Source of the DNA: Aeromicrobium piscarium
GTDB taxonomy: Bacteria > Actinomycetota > Actinomycetes > Propionibacteriales > Nocardioidaceae
DNA: 64,000 bases
Assembly: GCF_007421815.1 (NCBI RefSeq)
Contig: NZ_VLNT01000010.1
Span: forward strand, 1-64,000
Direction: 5' to 3'
Of this stretch, positions 55,297 to 63,313 are shown one piece after another. The stretch's first letter is position 1. Every line of letters starts with the position of its first letter. The notes below the pieces were generated by a model, which saw only the letters and a program-made list of their open reading frames with translations, was not told the origin of the DNA and did no database searches. A program made the translations under genes and the position numbers.

Positions 55297-56832
55297 TCAG
55301 TCCAACGTGATGTCGTAGGGCTTCGGCAGATTGTCCGAGGGCGACAGCTCGGCACCGGACACGTGCTCCGCGGCCACGACCACCGGGATCTGGTGTGCGA
55401 CCACCATGAGGTAGCCCTGCTCGATCAGGTAGGAGTAGACATCGCGCCAGCCTTCAGCCTGACCTTCCTCCGTCTCGGCGTTCAAGGCGATATCCGCCAG
55501 CTCGGCGACATCGCCGCGATCGGTGCCCAGCGGATCGTAGGGGCTGCCCGGCGCGTGCCGCTCGTCGTAGTGGGACTCGGCGGTGAAACCGCGGGCGAGC
55601 GTGACGGCCATGGCGGTCGTGCCGTTGCGCATCACGTCGGCGAGGGTCCCGGGCTCGACCTGATCGATCGTGACCTCGACACCGATCTCGCCCCACATCT
55701 GCTGCACCGACTCGGCCACCTCGGTGATCGCACCGAAGCTCGGGAAGGTCACCGAGAAGCCATCGGCATAGCCGGCCTCGGCCAGCAGGTCGCGTGCCTC
55801 CTCGGGATCGTAGGCGAGATCCTCCAGGTCCTCGTCGTAGTAGGGGGTCTCCTCCAGCCAGAAGCTGGGGCTCGGATCGCCCTGCCCGAACTGCAGGCCC
55901 TTCATGACCGATTCACGATCGATGGCCAGGTTGAGTGCCCGGCGGACGCGCTCATCGCCCATCGGCTCGATCAGCGTGCCATCGGTATCCATGATCTGGA
56001 CGTAGTAGACATTCGCATTCGCCCGCTCGATCAGCTGCAGTGAGCCGTTGTCGAGGGTCGACCGGTCGGCCTCACTGCGCATCTCGATGACGTCGACCTG
56101 TCCGTCGAGCACGGCATTGGTAGCGGCCGAGGCGTCCTCGAGCGCACGGATCTCGACGGTGTCGACACCGACTCGGTCGGTATCCCAGTAGTCGGGATTG
56201 GCGCGGTACACCTGCACCTCGCCCGCATTGGAGGCCGCGGCATCATAGGTCCATCCGCCGGCACCGATCGGCGTCGTCTCCGGGTTCGCCTCGAAGGAGG
56301 CGGGGCTCATCATCATGCCGGGCAGACGGCTGAGCTGGGAGAGCATGTCGGTAGTCGGCTCGGAGAGCGTGAGCCGGACCGTGGAGTCGTCGACGGCCTC
56401 GACACCGGCGATATTGCTGTAGAAGGCCGCCGAGGGGCTGGCCTCCATCCCCATGCCGCGCTCGAAGTTGGCGACCACCGCGTCGGTGTCCATCGGCTCG
56501 CCGTCGCTGAAGACCACATCCGGACGGACGGTCAGCTCGAAGGTCACCGGGTCGACGATCTCCCACTCCTCGGCGAGGCCGGGCTCGAAGGTTCCGTCGG
56601 GCTGGGCGTGGATCAACGTGTCGAAGACCGGGTTCACGTAGTACTCCTGCGCCACCGCGGCCATCTGCGGGTCGAGGGTCTGCAGATTGGTCGCTGCGCC
56701 GATCGTCAAGGTGCCATCACCCGACGCCTCGGATCCACCGCCGGAGCACGCGGTCAGCGCGAGGGCGGCGCTCACAGCGCCGACGAGGATGCCGAGGCGA
56801 CGGGAGGGACGCTGCGGTCGGTGAGTCTTCAT
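55297..56832 (-). CDS. Peptide/nickel-type ABC substrate-binding lipoprotein (family 5)
   Basis: A 511-residue SBP_bac_5 receptor. The lipoprotein signal ends LALTAC (C29). FDTLIHAQPDGTFEPGLAEEW, then SDGEPMDTDAVVANFERG and GAGGWTYDAAAS are characteristic family blocks. Such proteins carry di- and oligopeptides, but also opines, glutathione or other small molecules. It follows CoA-transferase copy 1 and precedes the permease. The ATG at 56832 is chosen as the first position consistent with a signal peptide. Confidence 0.9.
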   Translation of the reverse strand: MKTHRPQRPSRRLGILVGAVSAALALTACSGGGSEASGDGTLTIGAATNLQTLDPQMAAVAQEYYVNPVFDTLIHAQPDGTFEPGLAEEWEIVDPVTFELTVRPDVVFSDGEPMDTDAVVANFERGMGMEASPSAAFYSNIAGVEAVDDSTVRLTLSEPTTDMLSQLSRLPGMMMSPASFEANPETTPIGAGGWTYDAAASNAGEVQVYRANPDYWDTDRVGVDTVEIRALEDASAATNAVLDGQVDVIEMRSEADRSTLDNGSLQLIERANANVYYVQIMDTDGTLIEPMGDERVRRALNLAIDRESVMKGLQFGQGDPSPSFWLEETPYYDEDLEDLAYDPEEARDLLAEAGYADGFSVTFPSFGAITEVAESVQQMWGEIGVEVTIDQVEPGTLADVMRNGTTAMAVTLARGFTAESHYDERHAPGSPYDPLGTDRGDVAELADIALNAETEEGQAEGWRDVYSYLIEQGYLMVVAHQIPVVVAAEHVSGAELSPSDNLPKPYDITLD

Positions 56833-56927
56833 GACACTCCTTGGTGATGTCTCGGTCACGTGCGGATCAGGCCGGTCCGCGAAGGCAGGGCGGTTGATGG
56901 GGTCGTCGTTCGGCGGCGATGGGCGCA

Positions 56928-58112
56928 TCAGATCGTTCCATTCGCGCGCAGAGTGCCGATCTCCTCGGCGGACAGACCCGCGAGATCGGCCAGCACGGCG
57001 TCGGTGTGCTGGCCGAGTCCGGGTGCTGGCGAGCGGAGCGTGCCCTCGAAGCCGGAGAACAGCCCGGCCGGCGACTGCATCCGGCGTAGATGTCCTGAGT
57101 CGTCCGGGAACTCCACCACCGAACCACGGGCGCGGATGTGCGGATCGGCGCAGATCTCCTCGGCGGTGTTGACCGGGCCCGCGGCGATACCCGCGTCGAC
57201 GAGCAACTCCATCAGGGGCTCGAGATCGTACGAACCGACGAAGGCGTGGACACGATCCTCGATCTGCTGGCGGTGCGCTACCCGCTGCGCCATGTCGGTG
57301 TAACCGGCGAGATCGTCGGCACCCATCGCCTTCACCAGACGCCTCCACATCTGCTCGGTGGACGCGGGCAATGCCAGCCAGCGTCCGTCACGCGTCCGGT
57401 ACAGGTTGTTGGGGCTGATGTGGGGGTTCTCATTGCCCTGTCGGCCCACGCTATGACCGGTGACGTCGTAGTCGACGATGAAGTCCTCCATCATCCGCAG
57501 CAGCGGCTCGTAGAGCGCGAGGTCCACGAGCTGCGGCTCGGCCGTTCGGTCCCGTTGGCGCAATGCCAGCAGGGCGGTGAAGGCCGCGTAGATGCCGGTC
57601 ACTCCATCGGCGACCGGATAACCCGCGAAGACGGGAGGCCGGTCGGGCTCGCCGGTCCGGTGGGTCAGCCCCGCGAAGGCCTCGGCGACACGGGCGAATC
57701 CCGGACGCTCCGCGTACGGTCCGGTACGCCCGAAGGCGCTGACGTGGACCATCACCAGGTCAGGGCGGAAGGCCACCAGGTCGTCGAAGTCGACCCCGAA
57801 GCGACGCAACGTCGCCGGACGGAAATTGGTCACGACGATGTCCACCGCGGCCGCCAGCCGCCCCACGACCTGCGCGGCGCCCGGCTGGTGCAGGTCTACG
57901 GTGACGCTGCGCTTGTTGCGCCCGAGGACCGACCACTGCGCAGAGACGCCCTCCACCAGCGGCGGATAGGAACGGGCCGGGTCACCATGGCGGGGTTCCT
58001 CGATCTTGATGACATCGGCACCGAACTCGCCCAGCAGCGAGGCCGCCATGGGCCCGGCCAGGATGGTGGACATGTCGAGGACGGTCACTCCCCGCAGTGG
58101 GGCCTCGGTCAT
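56928..58112 (-). CDS. CaiB/BaiF (family III) CoA-transferase, first copy
   Basis: A 394-residue CoA-transferase and first gene of a seven-gene operon. GVTVLDMSTILAGPMAASLL, FGADVIKIEEPRHGDPARS and the catalytic D169 in AGYPVADGVTG (the same number as the known formyl-CoA transferase nucleophile) are all present. It belongs to the same subgroup as the copy at 50582. The start at ATG 58112 is preferred to the frame opening at 58244, which is not family-like. Its context (importer, second CoA-transferase, esterase) suggests activation of an imported carboxylic acid. Confidence 0.88.
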   Translation of the reverse strand: MTEAPLRGVTVLDMSTILAGPMAASLLGEFGADVIKIEEPRHGDPARSYPPLVEGVSAQWSVLGRNKRSVTVDLHQPGAAQVVGRLAAAVDIVVTNFRPATLRRFGVDFDDLVAFRPDLVMVHVSAFGRTGPYAERPGFARVAEAFAGLTHRTGEPDRPPVFAGYPVADGVTGIYAAFTALLALRQRDRTAEPQLVDLALYEPLLRMMEDFIVDYDVTGHSVGRQGNENPHISPNNLYRTRDGRWLALPASTEQMWRRLVKAMGADDLAGYTDMAQRVAHRQQIEDRVHAFVGSYDLEPLMELLVDAGIAAGPVNTAEEICADPHIRARGSVVEFPDDSGHLRRMQSPAGLFSGFEGTLRSPAPGLGQHTDAVLADLAGLSAEEIGTLRANGTI

Positions 58113-58365
58113 GGTCGGTGCCTTTCGATCGCCGTGCGCCCCACGACTGTGAGGCGCGTCACCAGCGACTATCTCGAAGAAGCCCGGCGGGGGGAACTGA
58201 GCGGAACCTTCCATATGTGAAAGGTGAAAGTTATCGTCTGACACGCTCCTGCTCGCGCCCTCACCTCCGTGGCCGTGATGACGGCGCAGATCTCCAGCGA
58301 GAGGATCTTGCGGTGATACAAGCAGACACTTTCACCGGCGGGCGTCTCCCGGATATCGTGGCGCC
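58113..58365. promoter_or_regulatory. Divergent promoter region with a CATATG-centred palindrome
   Basis: This 253-base gap separates the LysR gene from the CoA-transferase operon. An imperfect palindrome lies at 58206-58225, centred on CATATG with accttc/gaaaggt arms. LysR regulators bind T-N11-A-type dyads in such divergent regions, so this is the best operator candidate. No gene is present. Confidence 0.5.
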
Positions 58366-59283
58366 GTGCGAGTCGAGCGAGCCCGATACTTCCTCGCGGC
58401 CGTCGAGACGGGGTCGCTGCGTGCTGCCGCCGTCCGCTGCGGCATCAGCCAGCCCGCCCTCGGCCAGCAGATCGCGCTACTGGAAGAGGAGCTCGATGTC
58501 GTCCTGCTGACCCGCAGCCGATCGGGTGTGCGGCCGACACCCAGCGGCCAGGCCCTCCTGCAGCCGATGGCGCGACTCGTCGCGGCCGAACAGGACGTGC
58601 ACGATGCCGCCACCGAGTCCGGCGGGTCGTATCGGGGACGGGTCGCCATCGGCGCCATCTCGGTGGTCGTCGAGACGGTCATCGCCAGCGTGATCGGCCG
58701 GCTGCACGAACAGCATCCGGGCCTGCGATTCACCCTGACAGAGGCCGCCTCGACGGCGATCGAGGCGGGCGTCGCCTCGGGCGAGCTCGACTTCGGTCTC
58801 GTCACGATGCTCTCCGAGCCCGCGGCACCGACCATCGAGCGGACCCTGCTCCTGCAAGCTCCCATCGGCGTCATCGTGCGCGCCGACCACCTGCTCGCCG
58901 AGCGCGACAGCGTCGAATGGAGCGATCTGGAGACCTGGCCGATCGTGACCATGCGCGAGGGAACGGTCATGTGGGAGCGGCTGCACGCCGATGTGCCTGA
59001 GCCGGACGTGGTGGTGCAGGCGATGTCGGATCGATCGGTCAAGGTGATGGTCGCCCACGGGGCCGGCATCGGCATCCTCGGCCCCTTCGACACGTCGGTC
59101 GACGTGCCGGGACTGCGCTGGATCCCCCTGCGCAACACAGCGCCGATCCGCATCGGCCTGATCCAACGCCGCGACAGCCGCCCCTCGCCCTCGGCCCTGA
59201 CCGTGCGCCGCCTGATCACCGAGCGCGCCGCCGAACTGCTGACGGCGACCGTGAGCGCCCATCGGCTCGGCTCAGGTCGTTGA
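58366..59283 (+). CDS. LysR family transcriptional regulator
   Basis: A 305-residue LysR-type protein. Residues 1-60 form the winged helix (RYFLAAVETGSLRAAAVRCG, then SQPALGQQIALLEEEL), followed by a two-lobe substrate-binding domain of the type-2 fold. GTG start. It is divergent from the seven-gene CoA-transferase-ABC operon and is its likely activator, with an acid as probable co-inducer. A short terminator hairpin follows its stop. Confidence 0.9.
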   Translation: MRVERARYFLAAVETGSLRAAAVRCGISQPALGQQIALLEEELDVVLLTRSRSGVRPTPSGQALLQPMARLVAAEQDVHDAATESGGSYRGRVAIGAISVVVETVIASVIGRLHEQHPGLRFTLTEAASTAIEAGVASGELDFGLVTMLSEPAAPTIERTLLLQAPIGVIVRADHLLAERDSVEWSDLETWPIVTMREGTVMWERLHADVPEPDVVVQAMSDRSVKVMVAHGAGIGILGPFDTSVDVPGLRWIPLRNTAPIRIGLIQRRDSRPSPSALTVRRLITERAAELLTATVSAHRLGSGR

Positions 59284-59284
59284 G

Positions 59285-59305
59285 ATCCTCCGCCGCTGGG
59301 AGGAT
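59285..59305 (+). terminator. Terminator hairpin after the LysR gene
   Basis: Perfect 7-bp arms atcctcc (59285-59291) and ggaggat (59299-59305) around a seven-base loop, two bases past the LysR stop. A moderate hairpin with no T-run. Confidence 0.6.
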
Positions 59306-59324
59306 GTCTCCAACGGAGGTAACG

Positions 59325-59571
59325 ATGGCGGATAAGGCGAGGGGTACCGATCCCCTGACAGCACTGTCCTCGGGGATACTCGGCATCCTCCTCGTGGGCG
59401 TTCTCGCCCTCGTCTTCCTGCCGGAGAATCGCTTCGGTCCGATAGCGACCCTCGGCGCGATCGGTGGCCTAGGAGGGTTCGGTTGGACGCGATGACCCCT
59501 CGCTGACCTATCCGGTCCTCGGCCTGGCACTCGGAATGGCTGCGGGACTCCTCGCCGGAACCGTCGCCTGA
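59325..59571 (+). pseudogene. Small membrane protein gene with a frameshift
   Basis: An ideal site GGAGGT followed by AACG precedes an ATG at 59325. The frame encodes 56 residues (MADKARGTDPLTALSSGILG, then a helix VGVLALVFLPEN) and stops at TGA after GWTR. In the next frame the sequence continues as a second hydrophobic segment, SLTYPVLGLALGMAAGLLAG, to a TGA at 59569-59571. The 247-base span is one base over a multiple of three, so a single-base insertion (near 59480-59492) fits. The ancestral protein would be about 81 residues with two to three membrane helices. A +1 programmed shift is possible but less likely. Confidence 0.6.
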
Positions 59572-59600
59572 TCTGAAGGAGGCGCGACTCCGAGGCTCGG

Positions 59601-59936
59601 TCAGTGGAGGGTGAAAGGTGCCCACGACACGAGGTACACGCCGGCGAGCATCGGCAGTAGCCCGAAGGCCAGCCACGGCACCGACAAGGGCGAATACCCG
59701 AGGATCACCCGGGAGACCGCCACGGTCAGCATCCCCGCCAGGGCCGTCATCACCAGCATCAGCACCGCCTCGGGCATCCGCCCGTCCTCGGCGAGGTACT
59801 GGCCGACGAGCGGCAACGCCACCACACCGTGCAAGGCGATCGCCAGGAAGCCAATCACCGTCACCCGGCGGCGGACGCGGTCGAGGGACTCGAGCTCCTC
59901 GGCGACAACGGGTTGGCTCGGCGCATCCTCATGCAT
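59601..59936 (-). CDS. Small membrane protein of unknown function
   Basis: A 111-residue protein. A charged N-terminus (EELESLDRVRRRVTVIG) leads to three hydrophobic segments (about 26-45, 57-80, 85-105) ending TLH. No domain was recognised. GAGAGG lies seven bases before the ATG. It precedes the VanZ-family gene on the same strand (25 bases). Confidence 0.55.
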   Translation of the reverse strand: MHEDAPSQPVVAEELESLDRVRRRVTVIGFLAIALHGVVALPLVGQYLAEDGRMPEAVLMLVMTALAGMLTVAVSRVILGYSPLSVPWLAFGLLPMLAGVYLVSWAPFTLH

Positions 59937-59960
59937 GGCGGACCTCTCGACGACTATTAC

Positions 59961-60386
59961 TTAGCGTACCAAGCGTCTGCCAGCCGCCCATCGCACAGCC
60001 AGGGCACCAAGGGCGGCGCCCCCCGTGTTCGCGAGCACATCGGTCACCGACGCGGTGCGATCCAGTGGCGCCACGGCCTGCACCACCTCGATCACCACCG
60101 ACACGAGCGCACCGACGAGCACGACTCCCCACCACCGCCATCCCGGGAACCGCCAGGAGACGAGGAGCCCCAGTGGCACGAAGAGCGCCACATTGGCCGC
60201 CACCTCGATGACCGCATAGGCCGACGAGGCCGAGATCCCCAGGACCGCTGCCAGCGCCCGGGTCAGCGGCCAGTCGACCACGCCGAGGCCCGCATCGACA
60301 TGCGTCGGCCACCAGGCGATGAGCACCAGCGCCGCCAGATACGTCGCCCCCACCACAAGAGGTAGCAGTCGGAAGGCGCGGCGCAT
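59961..60386 (-). CDS. VanZ family membrane protein
   Basis: A 141-residue protein with about four membrane helices. AANVALFVPLGLLVSWRFPG and SVVIEVVQAVAPLDRTASVT followed by DVLANTGGAALGAL are the VanZ-family signature (PF04892). VanZ itself gives teicoplanin resistance, but most homologues have unknown envelope roles; resistance is not implied. It shares direction with the 59601 gene. Confidence 0.85.
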   Translation of the reverse strand: MRRAFRLLPLVVGATYLAALVLIAWWPTHVDAGLGVVDWPLTRALAAVLGISASSAYAVIEVAANVALFVPLGLLVSWRFPGWRWWGVVLVGALVSVVIEVVQAVAPLDRTASVTDVLANTGGAALGALAVRWAAGRRLVR

Positions 60387-60410
60387 GTCCTGAGAGTAGA
60401 CGGCATATGA

Positions 60411-60443
60411 CTGAGGGCGGGACCAGAACGGCCCCGCCCTCAG
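60411..60443 (-). terminator. Terminator after the large Ig-like surface protein gene
   Basis: Perfect 11-bp arms at 60411-60421 and 60433-60443 around an 11-base loop, ten bases past the stop of the leftward surface-protein gene (60453). The minus-strand downstream bases are AT-richer (TCATATGCC), consistent with an intrinsic terminator. Confidence 0.8.
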
Positions 60444-60452
60444 CTCAGAGCA

Positions 60453-63128
60453 TCAGCGCAGTGCGCCGCCCTGGGTGCGCGAACGCGCGATCAGGAACCC
60501 GCCGCCGAGCAGGAGCAGCAGCGCCCATCCCGCGACACCTCCCGCGACATTCGCCCCGGTGTTCGGCAGGCGATCCCCGCCGTCTCGATCACGGTCACGA
60601 TCGCGACCGCCATCACCGCCGCCACCGCCGTTGCCGCCGTCGTCGCCGCCGCCATCATCGGCCTGCGTGATGGTGATCGAGGTCCATCCCAGGAGGATCT
60701 CTTCCTCGGCATCGGCGTAGACCGCGAGACGGTGGTCGCCCACCAGCCCGTCGGGCAGCGTGACCTGGATCGTGCGGTTCTCGCTCACCTCGAACGCACC
60801 GAGGTACGTCGGCTCGGAGAAGGCCCAGACGCCGACCCGGCTGCCCGGCTCCGCACCCGGCACGACCAGTTCGATGGTCGAGCCCTCGACGGCGGTGTCG
60901 GGACCGGTCACTCCACCGCGGTTGCCGTCGGTGAGGTTATCCTCCGACGGCGGCTCGGTCGGGATGGTCGCATTCGGGTCGGGATCGGCCGTCACCGTGA
61001 ACGTCGCCTCGGCACTCGCATCGCCGACGGCAGCCGTGACGGTGTGCTGTCCGATGCTCGCATTGTCCGAGGTGAGCTGGGCGGTGGCGTTGCCCTGCTC
61101 GTCGGCCGTCACGCGGGCGGCTTCCTCGCCACCGACGCTGAAGACCACGACATCGCCTTCGAACCAGCCGGTCGAAGCGACCGTGACGCCCGTGTCCCGC
61201 GCCTGGGACTGCGTGAGCGTCTGCGGCGTCACGGTGACCTTCGGGTCACGCACCGCCGGATCCTCCGTGACGGTGACCGTGGCCGAGTCCTGGCCGGCAG
61301 CACTGGACGCCGTGAGCGTCAGCGTGCCCGGCTGGTGCTGGCCCTTGTAGGTGTACGAGAACGCACCCCCGCCATTCGCGGCAACCGTCTCGACAGCACT
61401 GCCATCGGCCGTGATCGCGACCTGCGCGTTCGCGCCGAAGTCCTCACCCGAGAACACCACACCATCGGACGCCAACTGCGACACCGTCACCGAACCCGGC
61501 GACACACCCACCGACGGCTCAGGCTCCGGATCCGGATCAGCCGTCACCGTGAGATTCGCCTGATCGGACCAGTCACCGCTCACGAGCGCAACCGGATAAG
61601 TGCCGGGCGCGACGCCCTCGCGCACCAACTCATAGCTCACCGTGCCGCTCGCATCCGAGCCCACGGTCGCCACAGCGGAGCCATCGAAGCGGACCTCGAC
61701 ATCGGCGTTCTCGGGGAATCCCGTGCCGCTGACGGTCACGCCGCCACCGGCGAGCGCCGACTGCGTCACCGAGGTCGGGTCGAGGGAGACGTCCGGGTCG
61801 TAGACGGGCGCGTCAGCGGTCACCGTGACCGTCGCCGAGTCCTGACCCGCAGCACTCGAGGCCGTCAGCGTCAGCGTGCCGGGCTGATGATCGCCGGTGT
61901 ACTGGTAGGAGAACGCACCCTGGTCATCGGCGAGGACCACGATCTCATCGCCCTGACCGTTCGTGATCGTGACATCGGCATTCGCGCCGAAGTCCTCGCC
62001 GGAGAACACCACACCATCGGACGCCAACTGCGACACCGTCACCGAACCCGGCGACACACTCACCGACGGCTCAGGCTCCGGATCAGGGTCGGCGGTCACC
62101 GTGACCGTGGCCGAGTCCTGGCCGGCAGCACTGGACGCCGTGAGCGTCAGCGTGCCCGGCTGGTGCTGGCCCTTGTAGGTGTACGAGAACGCACCCCCGC
62201 CATTCGCGGCAACCGTCTCGACAGCACTGCCATCGGCCGTGATCGCGACCTGCGCGTTCGCGCCGAAGTCCTCACCCGAGAACACCACACCATCGGACGC
62301 CAACTGCGACACCGTCACCGAACCCGGCGACACACCCACCGACGGCTCAGGCTCCGGATCCGGATCAGCCGTCACCGTCAGGGTGCTGTCGACGCTGCCA
62401 TCGGCGGACGAGAGCTCGACGGGATAGGAGCCCGGAGCGAGGGGGCCGTTATAGCCGAAGCTCACGGCGCCATCGGCATCAGCGTCCTTGGTTCCGACCT
62501 GCGACCCAGCAACCGTGAGGGTCACCGAGGAATCGGCGATGAAGTCGCCGCCGATGATCTGGACACCGTCGCTGACCAGCTGGGACTCCGTCACCGAGGA
62601 GGGCTGGATGCTGATGGTCGGCTCGATCGGACCGGGATCCCCGCCGCCACCATCCGGCCCCTGAGCCGTCCAGGTGAAGTTCATGCCGCCGCACGTCCCG
62701 GAGGGCAGGAAGCCGGCCCGACCGGTGCCGCTGGCCGAGCCATCGGCGTTGACCGTGCCGGTCAGCTCGTAGTAGGCCCGAACCGATCCGTCGCCGAACT
62801 CCCATCTGAGATCGAACGGCTCTCCGGCATTGACCGGAGTGGAGGGCATTCCCGCCCACTGCACCGGATACACGCCGAAGCCGTCGAAACAGTAGCTCTC
62901 GGTATCGAAACCGCTCATATTGCCGTTGGCATCGATCTCGAAGTCGACCGTCGCGCCGGTGTACGCCGTACTCGTGCCGGTATACGAACCCGCGGGCGGC
63001 GCCTCAGCGGCCGTCGCAGGTGGGGTGAGCGTCAGCGCCACGAGGGCGATGATCATGCCGAGGACGCCGAACCGGCCGAACCGCCGCCGAAGGCGGTCGG
63101 CCGTGGTCGTTCGCCGGTGCTGAGACAC
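60453..63128 (-). CDS. LPNTG-anchored surface protein with repeated Ig-like domains
   Basis: An 891-residue cell-wall protein. A signal peptide (about 1-41, TPPATAAEAPP) precedes an N-terminal domain with SYTGTSTAYTGATVDFEIDA, then about six Ig-like/IPT-type modules of 85-95 residues. A recurring block VSVSPGSVTVSQLASDGVV followed by FSGEDFGANA appears three times. A Gly/Asp/Arg-rich linker leads to LPNTG at 854-858, a hydrophobic helix and basic tail for sortase. GTG 63128 is chosen over a GTG at 63146 because GAAAGG sits seven bases before it. DNA-level duplication links modules 1 and 4. Confidence 0.87.
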   Translation of the reverse strand: MSQHRRTTTADRLRRRFGRFGVLGMIIALVALTLTPPATAAEAPPAGSYTGTSTAYTGATVDFEIDANGNMSGFDTESYCFDGFGVYPVQWAGMPSTPVNAGEPFDLRWEFGDGSVRAYYELTGTVNADGSASGTGRAGFLPSGTCGGMNFTWTAQGPDGGGGDPGPIEPTISIQPSSVTESQLVSDGVQIIGGDFIADSSVTLTVAGSQVGTKDADADGAVSFGYNGPLAPGSYPVELSSADGSVDSTLTVTADPDPEPEPSVGVSPGSVTVSQLASDGVVFSGEDFGANAQVAITADGSAVETVAANGGGAFSYTYKGQHQPGTLTLTASSAAGQDSATVTVTADPDPEPEPSVSVSPGSVTVSQLASDGVVFSGEDFGANADVTITNGQGDEIVVLADDQGAFSYQYTGDHQPGTLTLTASSAAGQDSATVTVTADAPVYDPDVSLDPTSVTQSALAGGGVTVSGTGFPENADVEVRFDGSAVATVGSDASGTVSYELVREGVAPGTYPVALVSGDWSDQANLTVTADPDPEPEPSVGVSPGSVTVSQLASDGVVFSGEDFGANAQVAITADGSAVETVAANGGGAFSYTYKGQHQPGTLTLTASSAAGQDSATVTVTEDPAVRDPKVTVTPQTLTQSQARDTGVTVASTGWFEGDVVVFSVGGEEAARVTADEQGNATAQLTSDNASIGQHTVTAAVGDASAEATFTVTADPDPNATIPTEPPSEDNLTDGNRGGVTGPDTAVEGSTIELVVPGAEPGSRVGVWAFSEPTYLGAFEVSENRTIQVTLPDGLVGDHRLAVYADAEEEILLGWTSITITQADDGGGDDGGNGGGGGDGGRDRDRDRDGGDRLPNTGANVAGGVAGWALLLLLGGGFLIARSRTQGGALR
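61273..61550. repeat. 278-bp perfect direct repeat, copy A
   Basis: By line-by-line comparison the 278 bases are identical to 62101-62378, 828 bases away, including silent positions. The identical region encodes an Ig-like module plus the following DPDPEPEPS linker. Adjacent modules share motifs but differ in sequence, so this is a recent gene-conversion or duplication event. Confidence 0.9.
62101..62378. repeat. 278-bp perfect direct repeat, copy B
   Basis: Identical to 61273-61550; see that entry. A third, diverged copy (about 61820-62090) lies between, with the same module order but many base changes. Confidence 0.9.
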
Positions 63129-63313
63129 AGGGGGACCTTTCGTCACGAAACTGAGCGCCGCGTGGGCAACTCACCCCGGGCACCGAACCCGTCCACGCTA
63201 CGAAGCCAGCCACCCGGCCCGGTACCCGTATTGCTACGGGTATCCGAAGTCCGCGCGTCTGTGAGATGATGTCGATGCGGACCATGGCGTCCGTACGGGA
63301 GCATGGGGGATAC

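Noticed and set aside
59961..60386. Glycopeptide resistance by VanZ
   Set aside because: There is no van cluster, and VanZ-family proteins are widespread without that role.
60732..63269. 845-residue plus-strand frame
   Set aside because: It is antisense to the LPNTG surface protein, Arg/His-rich, with no family features.
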